The position numbers and the translations under genes are program-made. From Deuterostichococcus epilithicus (Eukaryota > Chlorophyta > Trebouxiophyceae > Prasiolales > Stichococcaceae), in NCBI GenBank assembly GCA_033439295.1, contig JAVTLE010000015.1:1860001-1924000 (forward strand): a stretch of 64,000 bases of DNA, in the 5' to 3' direction. Shown here in pieces: positions 33,001 to 45,000 of this stretch. The stretch's first letter is position 1. Every line of letters starts with the position of its first letter. The notes beneath the pieces are model-generated. The model was not told the origin of the DNA. It was given only the letters and a program-made list of their open reading frames with translations, and ran no database searches.

Positions 33001-36000
33001 ACGCGGCGTCGACATGGCCAGGCTGTGCAAGGCAGCATGTGTCCAGTGGGGCGTCGCACCGCGGGTCGCCACACAGCATGACGGTGCCGCCGCGCGGGCT
33101 GAGCAGGCTCAGTGGCACCAGCGCCTCAGGCTCCACGGCCTGCCCCGCCTCGTCTGCGCACCAAGCATGCGCCCCAAGACGTGTAGTGGCCGCTTCGTTC
33201 GCACCCATGCTACCTAGTGTTGCTTGCATTGCTGACGAGATTGATCACGGTCTCCAGCACATGTGAAAAGGAAAGTGCCGCACCAATGAGCACATGGGTG
33301 AATGAGTTCTGAGCCGGCGCAGAGGTTGCTGCGTCCGCATACTGCCCTTCTCGCATGATGCCTGCAAACAAGGTGAATTGCGTAGAGTCGCTTGCAGGGT
33401 CGTTTGCCAATCCAACCTCACCAGTGTGTCAAATCGGCATGGGCGGCCTGACTGGACCCCGCACTTTGCGCAATGCGCTTTACAGTGCCGTTTGAACGCA
33501 AGCGCTGTCCTGCCGTGCAGCCGATGCACAGCGGGAAGAGGCCAACGGCTGTGGTTGTGCCAAATGCCTCATGCCCACCTGCCGCGCTGCAGCTGCAGAC
33601 GACGATGCGGAAGCCGCGCAGCTGCGTTGGCGACGGCAGCGCAAAGGCGCGCGTCTGCTCGTCCAGCAGGCAGTACTGCAGCGTATCCTCCTTGGCCTGT
33701 GGCGCCACAGAAGGAGCTTGGCAGTTGACAAGGTTCGGGTGCATCCGCGGCGACATGTGCATGGCGACTCGGCAGGGATGTCAAGGGCCTTCGCAGGCCC
33801 TTTGCATGGGCATGAGGCAGCTCATGGAGACATGGAACCGGGGTGGTGGCCGCGTCATTGCACGTGTGCTTGCCTGCGGCGGCGGGCGGCGCGGGTCGTT
33901 GAGCCGCAGCANGGCGGCGGGCCTGATGCCCGCAGCGCCCAGCGCACTGACCAGCAGGTCCGCACTGCGAGGGGATGCGAACCAGGTCGCAAGCTGGCAG
34001 GCCGCATCTTGGGCATCATGTGCAGCACTGATGCCGGGAGGATTGCATCAGCAGAGTCAATGCTACTGTTTTGGACTGCGCTGCAGCGGACCTGAAGTTC
34101 TGAGGCGCGCACAGCAGCAGCCGCGACATGGGCATGCGGTGGAAAATCTGCGGCCAGCAAGCATCAGGTCAGCGCATCTTTGCCATGCATGGATCAAACG
34201 TGTGCCATCAGCGTTTTCAGCATCTTGGGGCTGCCAGAGTCGGGGGGGGAAATCTACAGCATGATGCGGAGTTGCGATGCTGCTGCATACCTGCAGCGCT
34301 GTCTCCACCAGCGTGACCTGCACGGATGGTGGAAATGGCTGGTTCGACTTTATTATTATGTTTCGCTGAGAAACCATTACTACATGCAATGCACACGCCT
34401 TGAGGTCGCCGCATCGAAGCACAGCCACAACAGCACCGAAATGGCAGTTGCATTGGCACGATTCTGGCACACCGTCTTGCCGGTGCCTGGCGGGCCGTTC
34501 AGCGCGTAGATGGCCTCGCCGTTGGAGCACAGCATCGCTGCGACCGCGCGCCGCTGCTCTAGGTTCAGCAGCTGCGCGCCGTGCTCGCTGAGTGTTGCCG
34601 CCACTTCCTTGAGCCGAGCTTCCGCCGGCAGCGCCGCCTGCGCAGGGTTGCGACAGCAATATCTCAGCAATGGCATGATGTATGGAAATTTTTTCCTGAG
34701 GGCACTGCCAGCAGTGCCAGCACACCAGGGTCTGTACCTCTATCCATCGCACAGCAGAGCAAAGTCGAAGTTCTGGATCTCCTGATACGCAACACTGCGG
34801 TATGCAATCGGCAACGCCAACCCCTGAGAGACCAGGTTCGCATAATCATGCACGCTGGGATCCACGCAATCCGAAGCATTGCAGCGCACCCGCAGCGCGG
34901 AGCCGTTGAGCGGTTCGTCCTCATCGGGCAGCAGCTGCAGCGTCGGGGGAGCCGCAGCGGCGGCCAGCGCGGCGTGCATGCGCCGGAAGGGCGTGCGGTC
35001 GAAGGCGAAGCGCGCGTGGAACAGGTCCTCCTTCCGCCGCTGCTTGTGCCTGGCAGCAGGTAGCAGCCGCGCTGCGAGCTCAGTTTGTGCGCGCGGCACA
35101 TGACGGAGCAGCAAGGGGGAGCACTGCCAGTGTGTGTGCCCCAAGGCGGCCTGAGGTTTCACCCCTTCCCCTGCCGGCAGGCCTTCTGCTTGCCTCTGAT
35201 GCTTTGAAATCTGACGTCCGTGGTGGCAGCACCCTGGGTCTCAGGGCAGCACTGGGGGCCTCGGGGCGACGAACATCTAAGGCCTCCAAGGAGCGGGACC
35301 TGACATGACAAACCGCACCAGAAGGTGTCAGGCGGCGCGAGGAGGCAGGAGTCGCCATCGGTGGCCATGAGCGCTGCGGCATATTCCGTGGACGGGTCCT
35401 TTTCGGAGCGTAGGAACACCGCGTCGCCCGCCAGTAGTGACGGGCGCCCCTGCGGTGTCAGCGACGACTGCATGCTGAATCAGCTGTGCTTCAACCATTT
35501 AAGACGGCCAAGCAGGCAGGCGGCGGGACGGCGACAGGGTGGGGGGCGTGGCTGCTCGATGCAATCCTGGGGGCCTGGAGGCTGCACGCAACTGCAAGCA
35601 TGTGCAGAGCTCCCGAAATTTTGAGGGGCGCGGCCCTCGGAGTCGTGAAGGCCGCACTTCCAGGATGCCGGGCGCCTCCAGCAACAGCAGCGCCGGCCAC
35701 ATGCTGCTGTTCGCCCGCCGGTCCCAGGCCAGCAGCGTCAGGCTGGGCCCGCGGTACGCTGTTCGTGCCTCGTTGCCTCGGGTGTCGCCGCCGAGGTCAC
35801 CCACCCTGTAGTGTAGGCTACTGTCCGAAAAGGTGGCCTGGCGCAGCCGGGTGTTGAAGATGTCGTACCTGTGCGAGCACCAAGTGACATCAGATCGTAG
35901 GCTGAAAAGGCATCATGCCGTGAAACAGCGGTGCATCTCATGTCGTCGGACGCACGCATCTCACACATGCCAGATTGCAAAGCTGGCCTCACACTTTCGT

Positions 36001-37825
36001 CAAATTGCACCGACTAGTCTTCCAAGCTGAGCACATGTCGAACTTTTGAACGCCGATGTGCTGGCATGCCGGCATGGCATCTGGGTCGCGCACCGCTTCA
36101 CATCGGCCTCCATGGTCGCCTCCTCGATGAGCAGCAGGCGCTGCAGGCGCTGAAGGTGGCGCATTGCGCCAGCGTGCTGCCCGTTCCTGAAGCCATCCTC
36201 CAGTTGGTGCGCCTGCCGGGAAGGAAATGTGGCGAGGATCTGGACGGAGGCCTCTTCTTCATGGTTGTTTCACCTTGTGTCACATGTCACCTGGCCGTTC
36301 CGTGATGCCCGACCTGCGAATGCCTGGCCCAGTGACAACTCACAGGCCTAGTGCAAAGGAGCATCTGGCGCAGAGCTTTCCTCATCTGAGGGGCGCTAGA
36401 CCACCGCTCTGCAACCCAAGACAAGCCCGGATGCACAGTGGCAACAGAGCCCTATAGTGCCAGCCATCAGCAACAGGGACGCCATCCATCGGCAACAGGT
36501 TCACAGTTGTCAGGGGCACCTGCGGCATGCCAAGCGGCAGCGAGAGACTCACCAGGCGGCCGCCGGCAATGCCGCTCTGAGCGAACGCTGGCGTTGCAGC
36601 CTGCAGTGTTGCAGCCGCCTGCCCAGGGTGCAGCGACCTGCGTCGCCGCAGAAGGCCTCCATCGCCGCCATGCCATCAACCCCGAATGACACAGAATGAT
36701 GCATGCGCAAATGGGCTCTGAATGGCCCACGCCAGCAGCACAGGGCTCAGCGGCGCGCACCAGCCTGTGGTCGCACTTGCGCACATCACAAGTGCGCTCT
36801 CAACGTCTCACAAGCAGCCGCTTGGCGCACCAGGCGAGCAGGTTGGTGAAGGGCGCCGGCGGCGGCTGCCACACGCGCGGCGGCGTGTCAAACAGCGCCC
36901 GCAGGTGTTCCGCAACGAAGGGCTTGGCATCCGCGGACAGCAGGGCGTCGAACTGCCGGAGGCTGTCCACAAGCGCCACTGTCACCCGCCTGCCTGCGCA
37001 TCATGTGGCGCGTGGTCAGTGTGGTGCGTGTTGGGCTGGTTTGGTACGAATTGCAGGGTGGCGCCCGCGCTGAGCGGCTGTCGGGGAGCCCATTGCTGAC
37101 CACCTTCATCGACACCTGCTGCTGGCGGAATCCCTGGCGACACTGTGACATCGCAACCCAACATGTAACGACAGCCGAGAGCTGTCCAGCGACACGGGAC
37201 CTCACGGCTGCACCTGTCACGCCGCTGCCAGGCAGAGTTCAAGTATCAAGGCCCGAGCAACAGGGTGTAGTGGGAGAGCAATTTGGCCTACGAGGCGCCC
37301 GCCAGGCCGCTCACCTATAACAGCAGCCCACCAGCCGGGCATGCCTGGCAGGGGGCAGCGGCAGGGCGGCGCCACCTCGCGCAGTGCCAGCTCGTCTGGA
37401 ACAAGCAGCGTGAATAGTACAAACTGCTGCAGCACTCCCGCCTTCGGCCTGCGGAACACAGTTGTTACGCTTTCGCAGTGCCGGACACTCCTCGTCTATG
37501 GGTCTGCAGTGACACCTCGAAGTGCTTGACGACCAACGCGCTTGGCTAGCATGGAGACTCATCGTGAAGGTGATGCAATCAAGCCCGCCGCAAGGACGGC
37601 AGCTGTGCTGCAACAGGTTCTGATATCAAACCCAGAGGTGTTGCAGACTGTTTCTGGGCTCTTGAGGGACGCACTGCCGGTCCGTCTCCGCGGAGCAGTC
37701 GACGGCGACGGCGACGATGTATTCGTCGGCGTTGCGGAACAGCACGCACATATCCTCGCAAGCGCCGGCCCCCTGTCCCTCCGCTTCGGCCTGGCCAGCG
37801 TCCTGCAACACGCCAAAGCTCAAGG
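30097..37825 (-). CDS. MOV10/SDE3-like superfamily 1 RNA helicase
   Basis: More than 20 small exons cover a full MOV10/SDE3 chain. N-terminal part: CVLFRNADEYIVAVAVDC (Ig-like region), QFVLFTLLV, RLLLIEEATMEADVKRYDIF and LLLLEAPG-ILEGRPSLLAGD. Helicase core: motif I LNGPPGTGKT (34473-34637), a 27-nt exon VTLVETALQ (34291-34317), Ia LLLCAPQNFSADLL, motif II DEAGQAVEPEAL (33060-33153), III GDPRQLGPVVRS, IV MLVQNYRSHQQLLELP, then GVIATYRKQ, VGTVDDYQGQEERIVFIST (V) and RFNVAITRAKALLVVVG (VI). Stop at 30097. MOV10/SDE3 proteins act with Argonaute in RNA silencing and 3' UTR remodelling. Introns after 33874 and 31576 seem to start with GC. The 5' end is unclear; the gene upstream ends at 38036. One ambiguous base lies at 33912. 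Confidence 0.93.
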
Positions 37826-38035
37826 CTGCAGCTCTCTGGCACGGTGTCTGAAGCTGCTAGTGAAACCCAAGTTATGCCAGAGCAGCCGGAAGCCCCAAGG
37901 CAGGGCGAGCGGCAGTGAACCCGGAACCCTGCGGCGGCACTCGTCTGGCTGCTGGGAAGCGACCCAGCGTCACTGCATCTTGCGAGCAGCGTACGCCCAG
38001 TCGCGCGTCAATGTCTCGCAAGGAGCAGCAGGCAG

Positions 38036-41000
38036 TCAGCTCCAAGCTTTGGGATCACAACCCTGCAACGGCAAAGCACTCACCCGCGGCTGCCGCGCCG
38101 ACCGCGCCGCAAGGCCAGCATCGTCGAAGTAGCTGAAGGTGCCCGGCAGTGCCGGCGCCGCAGCCACGTCCACGAGGTGCACGCGGTGCTGCGGCGGCGC
38201 GTGGCACTTGAGGCGGAATTGGCGCAGGAACATGGCGCCGGGCGCGCCCCGCAGCNTGGCCGCGCCGGAGGGGTGCGCCTCACTACGCCTCCTGCCGGGG
38301 GCCGCCGCTGCAGGTGCGTTGCGATCGTCGCCCGGCTGCTCCGGGGTGTGCCTCGGGCTGGTCTCGCCGCGGCGGCCGCCGGTGACGTAGCTGCCGCCGG
38401 CGCTGCTGCCCGCCGCAACCGCCTCGGCCTCCGAGACGAGCTGCCGCACGCCGAAGTCCACGTCTGCGCTGACGGACACCCCGCCAGTCGCGGGCTGCAG
38501 GAGCGCCGTCAGCCCGTGCTGCATTGCGCCGGTGTGCAGCCGCACCAGGCCGCCGCCCGCCATCCAGCGCGCGGCCGCCACCGGCATCTGGGAGCGCGCG
38601 GCGCTGGGAATGGCGGGGAGGACCGGCACCTGGCGCAGCGGGTGGGCGCAGGGTTGCTTTGAGCGGCTTGTGTCTTGCTGGGTCAACCTGGCCAGTGCTG
38701 TCCGAGCGAGGAACATCGCCCTCACGAGCGGGTGTGTATGGGAACCTCGCAAGAGGCAGTGCCCAATGATGCCTGGTCACACACTGAGCCAGAGAGGAGT
38801 GAGGCAAATGCCTGCAAGGTCCGCCGTTCTGCACACAGCAGCAGGAGGTGTGCAATTCAGCCAGAAGAGCCGGGGTTGTACCGGGGCAGCTGTGGCCGCC
38901 TCCGCCCGCGCCAGCAGCTTTCCGTCGGTGCAGCACTGCAGCAGCGCGGCGCGCACTTCCTCTACCGGCGCGTTCGGCATCAGGAAGCGGGTGCGGCCGC
39001 CGGGGTACGTGATGTTGTTGCCACCCGCAGGCCTGACATCTGCCCCGCCTAGGAACTCCTGCGGGAAAGCAATTGCGCAGCATGGAAAGACGGCCAGTGT
39101 GCTCCTGCTTGTCGCCATGAGCTGCTCTCGGTGCAGGCAGGGTCCTTCCAGATGGGGGGCCAGGGCCGTCCGCCACTGGCAGATGGTTCTCTGTGAAGAA
39201 CAATCAGTGTTCATGCCGTCAACCGCCTGAGAATCCGTGTGCGCTGCCGCAACACCTGCCCAGCCGCGTACCAATTGACGCAGCTGCAGGATGGCGGCCG
39301 CCAGGCCGGCGAGCTCGCCGCCCGGCATGCCGCCGCTGGCGTCAGCGGCGTACGCCAGCTGCAGCCAGGGCACGTCGGCGCNGCGGCCTGCGAGCTCCGC
39401 CGCAGCGGCCGCATCGGCGTCCGCCCGCGCGGCTGCGAGCGCGAGCGCCTCAGCGGCTGTGAACACCAGCGCCCGCGGCAGGCGAGGGAACTCCACCTGC
39501 ATGTGGTGTGATTAGCACACAGCGGCACAAGCATCAGGACTGTGAGACTGCCTGCAGTGCTGAGCAGGTGGGTGAGGGGATGCGGCCGGCCCTGAGCGAG
39601 GCTGCGCTTCCGGAGACGTGGTTGTGAGCCACATCATCCTGATAACGTCACGCATTGACACACAGGGGGGGATCATCGCAACGGCGGGTGCAGCACCTGA
39701 ATGCGTATGATGATGTTGTTGATGACCTGCGCACGCATCGATGCACTTCGATGCACAAGGTAAAGGGGCAGTGGTGAGAGGAGCGTGCAGCTGCCTGCAG
39801 AACAGCCGTGCAGTTGCCCATGTCGCCACATTGCCCACTCAGAGGGTGCATCGCACTCACAAAGCTCAAAATTCGGCAGACAGAACTCACCATCGGGATG
39901 TGCTCGGGCCCGCATGACTCGTACAACGCGTTATTGGGCATCACACGAGCTGCGAGGCAGACGTGACAGCACCATCAGCAGACGGCCGCTGCAGCCGAGC
40001 GGCATGTCCGCCTTATGCACATGACCTTTCCCAATGTGAGACAGCCTGCGTCCAGCCCTCACCAGCATGTCGCGCGGCTGGCTGTTGCAGGCCCAGCTGC
40101 TGCGCAGCTGTCGTCTTTGGGCCCTGCTGCTGCGCAGCTGGCTGCCGCGGGGCCGGCCGCTGTGGGATCTGCGGCTGAGCGGCTGGATGCTGCACGACTG
40201 GCTGCTGAGGAGTTCTCGGCTGCACTGCCGGCTGCCGCGAGCTTTGTGGCTGCACAGCTGGTTGCTGTGCGGCTGGCTGCTGCGGGCTCCGTGGCCGCAC
40301 AGCTGGCTGCTGCACAGCTGGCTGCTGCAGGAACTGCGGCTGCGCAGCCAACTGGTGGGGAGCTGGCTGCACTGCTATTTTCTGCGGGCTGCTTGGCTGC
40401 ATCGCTGGTTGCGGCACGACTGGCTGCTGTGGGGTCTGCGGCTGCACGGCCGGCTGGTACGAAGCAGGCTGCTGGGCGGCCGGGCTCTGCGGACTCTGCG
40501 GCTGCGCGGCTGGCTGCTGCGCTTCGCCAGTGCTCATCAGGCGCGCACCGCCGAGCCGCGGCTCTGTCAGCACCAGCAGCCGCTGGGCAGACGGCCGCTG
40601 AGCCCTTGGGGAGGGCCGCACGTTCTGGAGCTGCAGCGGCCGCACCTGCTGCGCAGCAAGGTTCGCCCTCCGGGCTGCCGCCCGCGTCTGACGGCCTGCC
40701 GACCGCGGTCGAGGCGCGCCCGAATGCTGCGGGCGCGGCCCAGTTTGCTGCCGCGGTGGCCCGGACGGCTGCTGCGGGCGCGAATGTGGCGCAGTCGGCT
40801 GCTGCGGCTTGGGGCGTAGCCCAGCCGGCTGCTGCGGCCGCAGCGACACCCCATCCGGTCCTGGCACTGTCGCCTCTGCGGTCGCCTCCACGCCGGAGCC
40901 CGGGATCCAGTCCGGCAGCTGCGGGCTGGTGCGGCCGCCGGAATACAGGGCCTCCGCTCCAGGCAGCAGTCGCAGGCCCCGCGGCGCAAGGCCGGTGCCG

Positions 41001-41405
41001 GAGGTGCGCTCGCCAGTGGGCCCGAAGCGAGCGATCGGGCTCGATGACAGCTGCTCCTGCGGCGGTGGGGTCCCCGGCGCCGCAGCCCCTGCTGCCGTAA
41101 CGCCCAGCTTGGAGCGCGGGAACCAAATCTGCATGCTATTGGGCGGCGCCGTGTCACCTGCGGTGGCACTGAGAGCACAATGTGTGAGCGCCATGTGCGA
41201 TGCCTTTGGTGGATGTGCAGCATGTGCAATTGTACAGGAGCTCCTGGTCCAGGGCCAAAGCCCGGGCCAAAAGCGCCATGGCAACGCTCCTCTGAGTCTT
41301 ACCTGGCGCTAGCTGCACAGGTTCATTGCCGGCTGACCGCGCGCGCTGCGTGTAGCGGTGGGTCGGCTGACTTCCCAAATCCCCCGACATGCTTGGAGAG
41401 CTCAT
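38036..41405 (-). CDS. 760-aa Gln/Pro-rich orphan protein
   Basis: Seven exons join in phase: 41303-41405, 40063-41157, 39891-39949, 39697-39726 (30 nt), 39272-39496, 38882-39058 and 38036-38629. After a short leader, residues about 130-390 are a low-complexity tract made of QQPAxQPQ-like units, encoded by CTG/GCTG-rich DNA that shows degenerate repeats at 40080-40520. The C-terminal 340 residues look folded: NNALYESCGPEHIPMVINN, a helical Ala-rich stretch, ITYPGGRTRFLMPNAPVEEV and FRLKCHAPPQHRVHLVDV. I recognise no family. A Gln-rich activation-type region joined to a conserved-looking domain suggests a transcription or mRNA regulator, but that is a guess. Ambiguous bases at 38256 and 39382. 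No intron is needed between 38083 and the stop. Confidence 0.7.
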
Positions 41406-42073
41406 TTTTTAGGTGAAGTTACGCACAGACAAAGATGGGCATCGAAGCAACTGTTGCTGAGTCAGGCCGTGTGGCTGTCGATATCCAAAACTGGGCGCAC
41501 CCCCGCAAAAGCACGGTGTTCACTATCTTGGGCTGTTTCACAACTTCGAGACAGTTTTCAACACTGTGCAAGTAGCATTGGGAAGGCTGCGAGGTGACTT
41601 TTCTGATCTGGACACTGATCTGGCAAACCACGGTCAGGGAGGTCGTGCTAGCTATCTTCTGCCTGGGACCTGCTGCAAGCGCAAGCCCTCTCCTGGTGCA
41701 TCTGCCGTTAAAGGTCCATGTGAAACGTACAAAATATTGAGTGTGAAGCTCGTTCGAGGTCCGCCGGTTGGCCTTCAGAACAACTGCGGCGGCATGGCAA
41801 ATCAAGACCAGCGGAGTGCTTGTCATCCCGACAAGTTGATGATTAAATGTCAGTGCCACACAAGCTGATGATGTTACGTCATTGCCGAACCGCTCCTGAG
41901 CCCAAAATGTTGCTGATGCTGCTGATGCCCTAGTGTGCAGCATGCCGCAGTCACATGCCTCGACCAATTGAGGCCGTGTTCACGCGGCGGCCGCTGTGCC
42001 GGCCAGGAAACTGATCTACGCTCGCTTCGAACAAGCACGGCCTGGTTTGCCATTTCCGTGGTTGCACTCAGAA
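41406..42073. other. Spacer between two minus-strand genes
   Basis: Upstream region of the Gln/Pro-rich gene and 3' UTR of argininosuccinate synthase. An open reading frame on the minus strand (41419-41967) has no family match or splice support, so I do not call it. Confidence 0.4.
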
Positions 42074-45000
42074 TCAGACGATCTGCCCGGGCGACGGTGC
42101 CACTTCTGGTGACGGACGCGACTTGCCCAGCGTCCTCAACCTGCAGTGAAGGGGCAGGGCGCGACATTCAGCACCGCTCTGCTGCCCAGCCAGCCACAGA
42201 ACGCAGGCATTCGTGCACGAGAGCCTTGCGGTGTACGTAGCCTCTGGGGCAACGCCCGCTGACATTTCTGAGCTTTGCTAGGGCGCATGGGCACAGAGCG
42301 AGTCAGCGAGTGATTCCAATGCAATGCGTGGCGGAGTGCCAGCACAAAGGTCCAGGAGGCGCACCGCAGGGCCTGCAGCTTGATGAAGCCGGCGGCGTCG
42401 GTCTGGTCGTAGGCGCCGGCATCGTCCTCGAACGACGACAGCTGCTGGTTGTACAGGCTGTACGGGCTCTTGCGGCCCACCACGATGACGTTGCCCTGCC
42501 AGGGGACACGTCGCCCGGTGAGCTGCGGATGACAGTGCATCTGCAGCAAGCGTGTTGACGGCGCAGCTTGGCGCCATGAGTGGTGATGCAGCTGACAGGC
42601 CCTGTGCCTAGCACTGCGCGGATCCGCCCATGTGGCGGTCCCAGTGGCCAGCCTCTGAGAGCCGTTGCAGAGGCGTCCGCTCGGGGCGGTGCCACCCCGA
42701 GATCCAGCACACGCAAAACGCAATCCTTGCAGTCTGCAACAGCGATCCATCTGCAGACACATTCACACCTTGTAGAGCTTGAGGCGCACGGTGCCGGTGA
42801 CAAACTCCTGCGTCTGGTCAATGGCGGCCTGCAGCGCCAGGCGCTCCGGGCTGTACCAGAAGCCGTTGTACAGCAGCTCAGCGTACTTGGGCATCAGCTC
42901 GTCCTGCGGTTTGTTGGGAAGCAGTGGTTTTTGGGTCCATCGAGAGCAGCATCCGAATGGTCTGGAGCGGCTGCAGGTTTGTGGCGATGCCGTGGTGAAG
43001 GCACCAACAAAAGGGCCTCCATCGAGGCTTCGCTGATACGTTAACACCTGACGACTGCCAACCGCTCCGCAACAACTCGTCAAACTGGCTGGGTGGCAGT
43101 GCATCATGTCCACGATACTGGCAGCAGCCCGGCCGCCGCGCCGTGTGCCATGACACACGACGACACCTGAGACTGCGTGCCAGCCCGCAGGCGCCCGTGT
43201 GGCCCCCGGCCACAGCGCCCAGGCCGCTCAATGCAGCGGTGACGCCCTCTACGAGCCTGTCTGGTTGTTTCACGCCTGTTGCTCTAAACCCTGACCCCAA
43301 ACTCACCTTCAGGTGCGCCTCGCCGCGGTCCAGGGTGATGGACTCGATGGCGCGGTGCGCCTCCAGCAGCACGGTGCCGCCGGGCGTCTCGTACACCCCG
43401 CGCGACTTCATGCCCACGAAGCGCGACTCCACGATGTCGATGCGCCCGATGCCTGCGTGGTGCCGGCGCGCGGCACGCAGGCGCGTCAGCCATGACGCCT
43501 CCAACAGCACGTGCCGGTAGACCTGGGGAACTGTTGGCAGACAGGCGATGGACATCTGCCTGACGGGGCTGCAGCAGGGAGGCGGCCGAGCAGGCGTGCT
43601 GCTGTAGCGAGGCGTGCTCAGGCTGAAAACCCTGCTTCCGTTCGTGACACCCCTTGGGCCTGTCCTCAGGTCCGCCGGGCAGCATCATTTTCCGCGGTTG
43701 AGTGAGGCGCACCGTTGTCGCCGCCGACCTTGTTGAGCTCCGTCAGCAGCGTCGCCGGCGACATCCGGATGCCGTCAATGGCGACCGGATCGCCCTGCAA
43801 CACACGATCAGCCGGCTGGGTGGCGGCTTGAACAGAATCCTTGTAATCGCTGAGGCTGGGACCAGCTCCAACTGAGGGATGCTGTGGATTGTGATAGATC
43901 ATGTCGAATGGGTACGAGGCCCGCTGTGCTAGCCGCGCGTATCCGGTGACACCCAACCACCACTCATTGCCAGATTTGGTATTGAAACGAGTTCCGGGCT
44001 GGCACAGCAGATCGGCACCTTCTCAAACTCCATCTCGATGTAGGTGGGCTTGTCGGGCGCCTTCTCGGGCGACACCGACCGCGTAAACATGGACTCCTTG
44101 GGCTCCACCCACGGGTCCTCCAGCGCGTTGCTGCATTCCGTCAGGGTTTAGGGTTTCAGGGTTTGCTCTTCGCATGGTGGATTACACGCGTCAGCGCACA
44201 CCGCACTTGGGCCCGTGTGCGCCGCATCGCACACAATGATGCGCCTCCAGGCATAGCAGGCCACAAACTCACGGCGCCATGCGGCGGCGGCGGCTGTCGC
44301 ACAGCCGCCGCGCCCCCGCGAGAGCCGCCCAGCAGTCGAGGTTTCATATGCTAGAAGGCAGGCGCAGCCTGGCCGAGTGCCCCACCTGCAAGGGCAGCGC
44401 AGCGGGCACAGGCATCAAATGCATCAGAGGAGCGCAGGTGCATCCCCTCAGCCCCGAGCGCGCACCCCTCGTAGGAGATGTGGAGTAGGTTGGCGTCCAT
44501 GGAGAAGGGCGGCTCGCCGCGCTTGGCGGCGGGCACGGGAATGTTGTTGGCCTCCGCATACTCGATGAGCTTGGTGCGCGACAGCAGGTCCCACTCCCGC
44601 CACGGCGCGATGACCTTGATGTCCGGGTTCAGGCCGTAGTAGCTGCGCGGGAGGGGATGTGAAGGGGTTGGGAATCGTGGCGGGGCGGCTCGGATCAGCA
44701 TGAGCTGCTGAGGAGCGACGGAGAGGGGATGAACATTGACAGCAGTTGGGGGAGCAGCTCTGGGTGCCGTGGCAGGGCTTGCGTGAGAGCACTGGGGCAG
44801 ACCCGCGTGCGGCTGCTGAGGCAGCTGGCCCACATGCGGGATAGCTTGTGGCTGACGTCGGTCAGCAATCAGACTGCACCTGCTCACGGGCTCAGGCTCC
44901 TGAGGGCCCACACAGACGCTGTGCAAGCAGCGGTGCCCGCCGCGCGCACTAAGAGCCAGCCCCGCTCCCGCCAGCCGGCATGTGCACAAAGAGAGTACGG

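Noticed and set aside
37600-38100. Fusion of the Gln/Pro-rich protein to the MOV10-like helicase
   Set aside because: The former reaches a stop at 38036 without needing another intron, and phases do not fit between 38084 and 37825.
40015-41100. 361-codon Ala-rich plus-strand frame
   Set aside because: Mirror image of the Gln/Pro repeat (CTG arrays); the minus strand has exon phase and splice signals on both sides.
41419-41967. 182-codon minus-strand open frame between two genes
   Set aside because: No start context, splice support or family resemblance, and the composition is not like the neighbouring exons.
44150-44166. True chromosome end or telomere array
   Set aside because: Only one perfect repeat, inside a gene.
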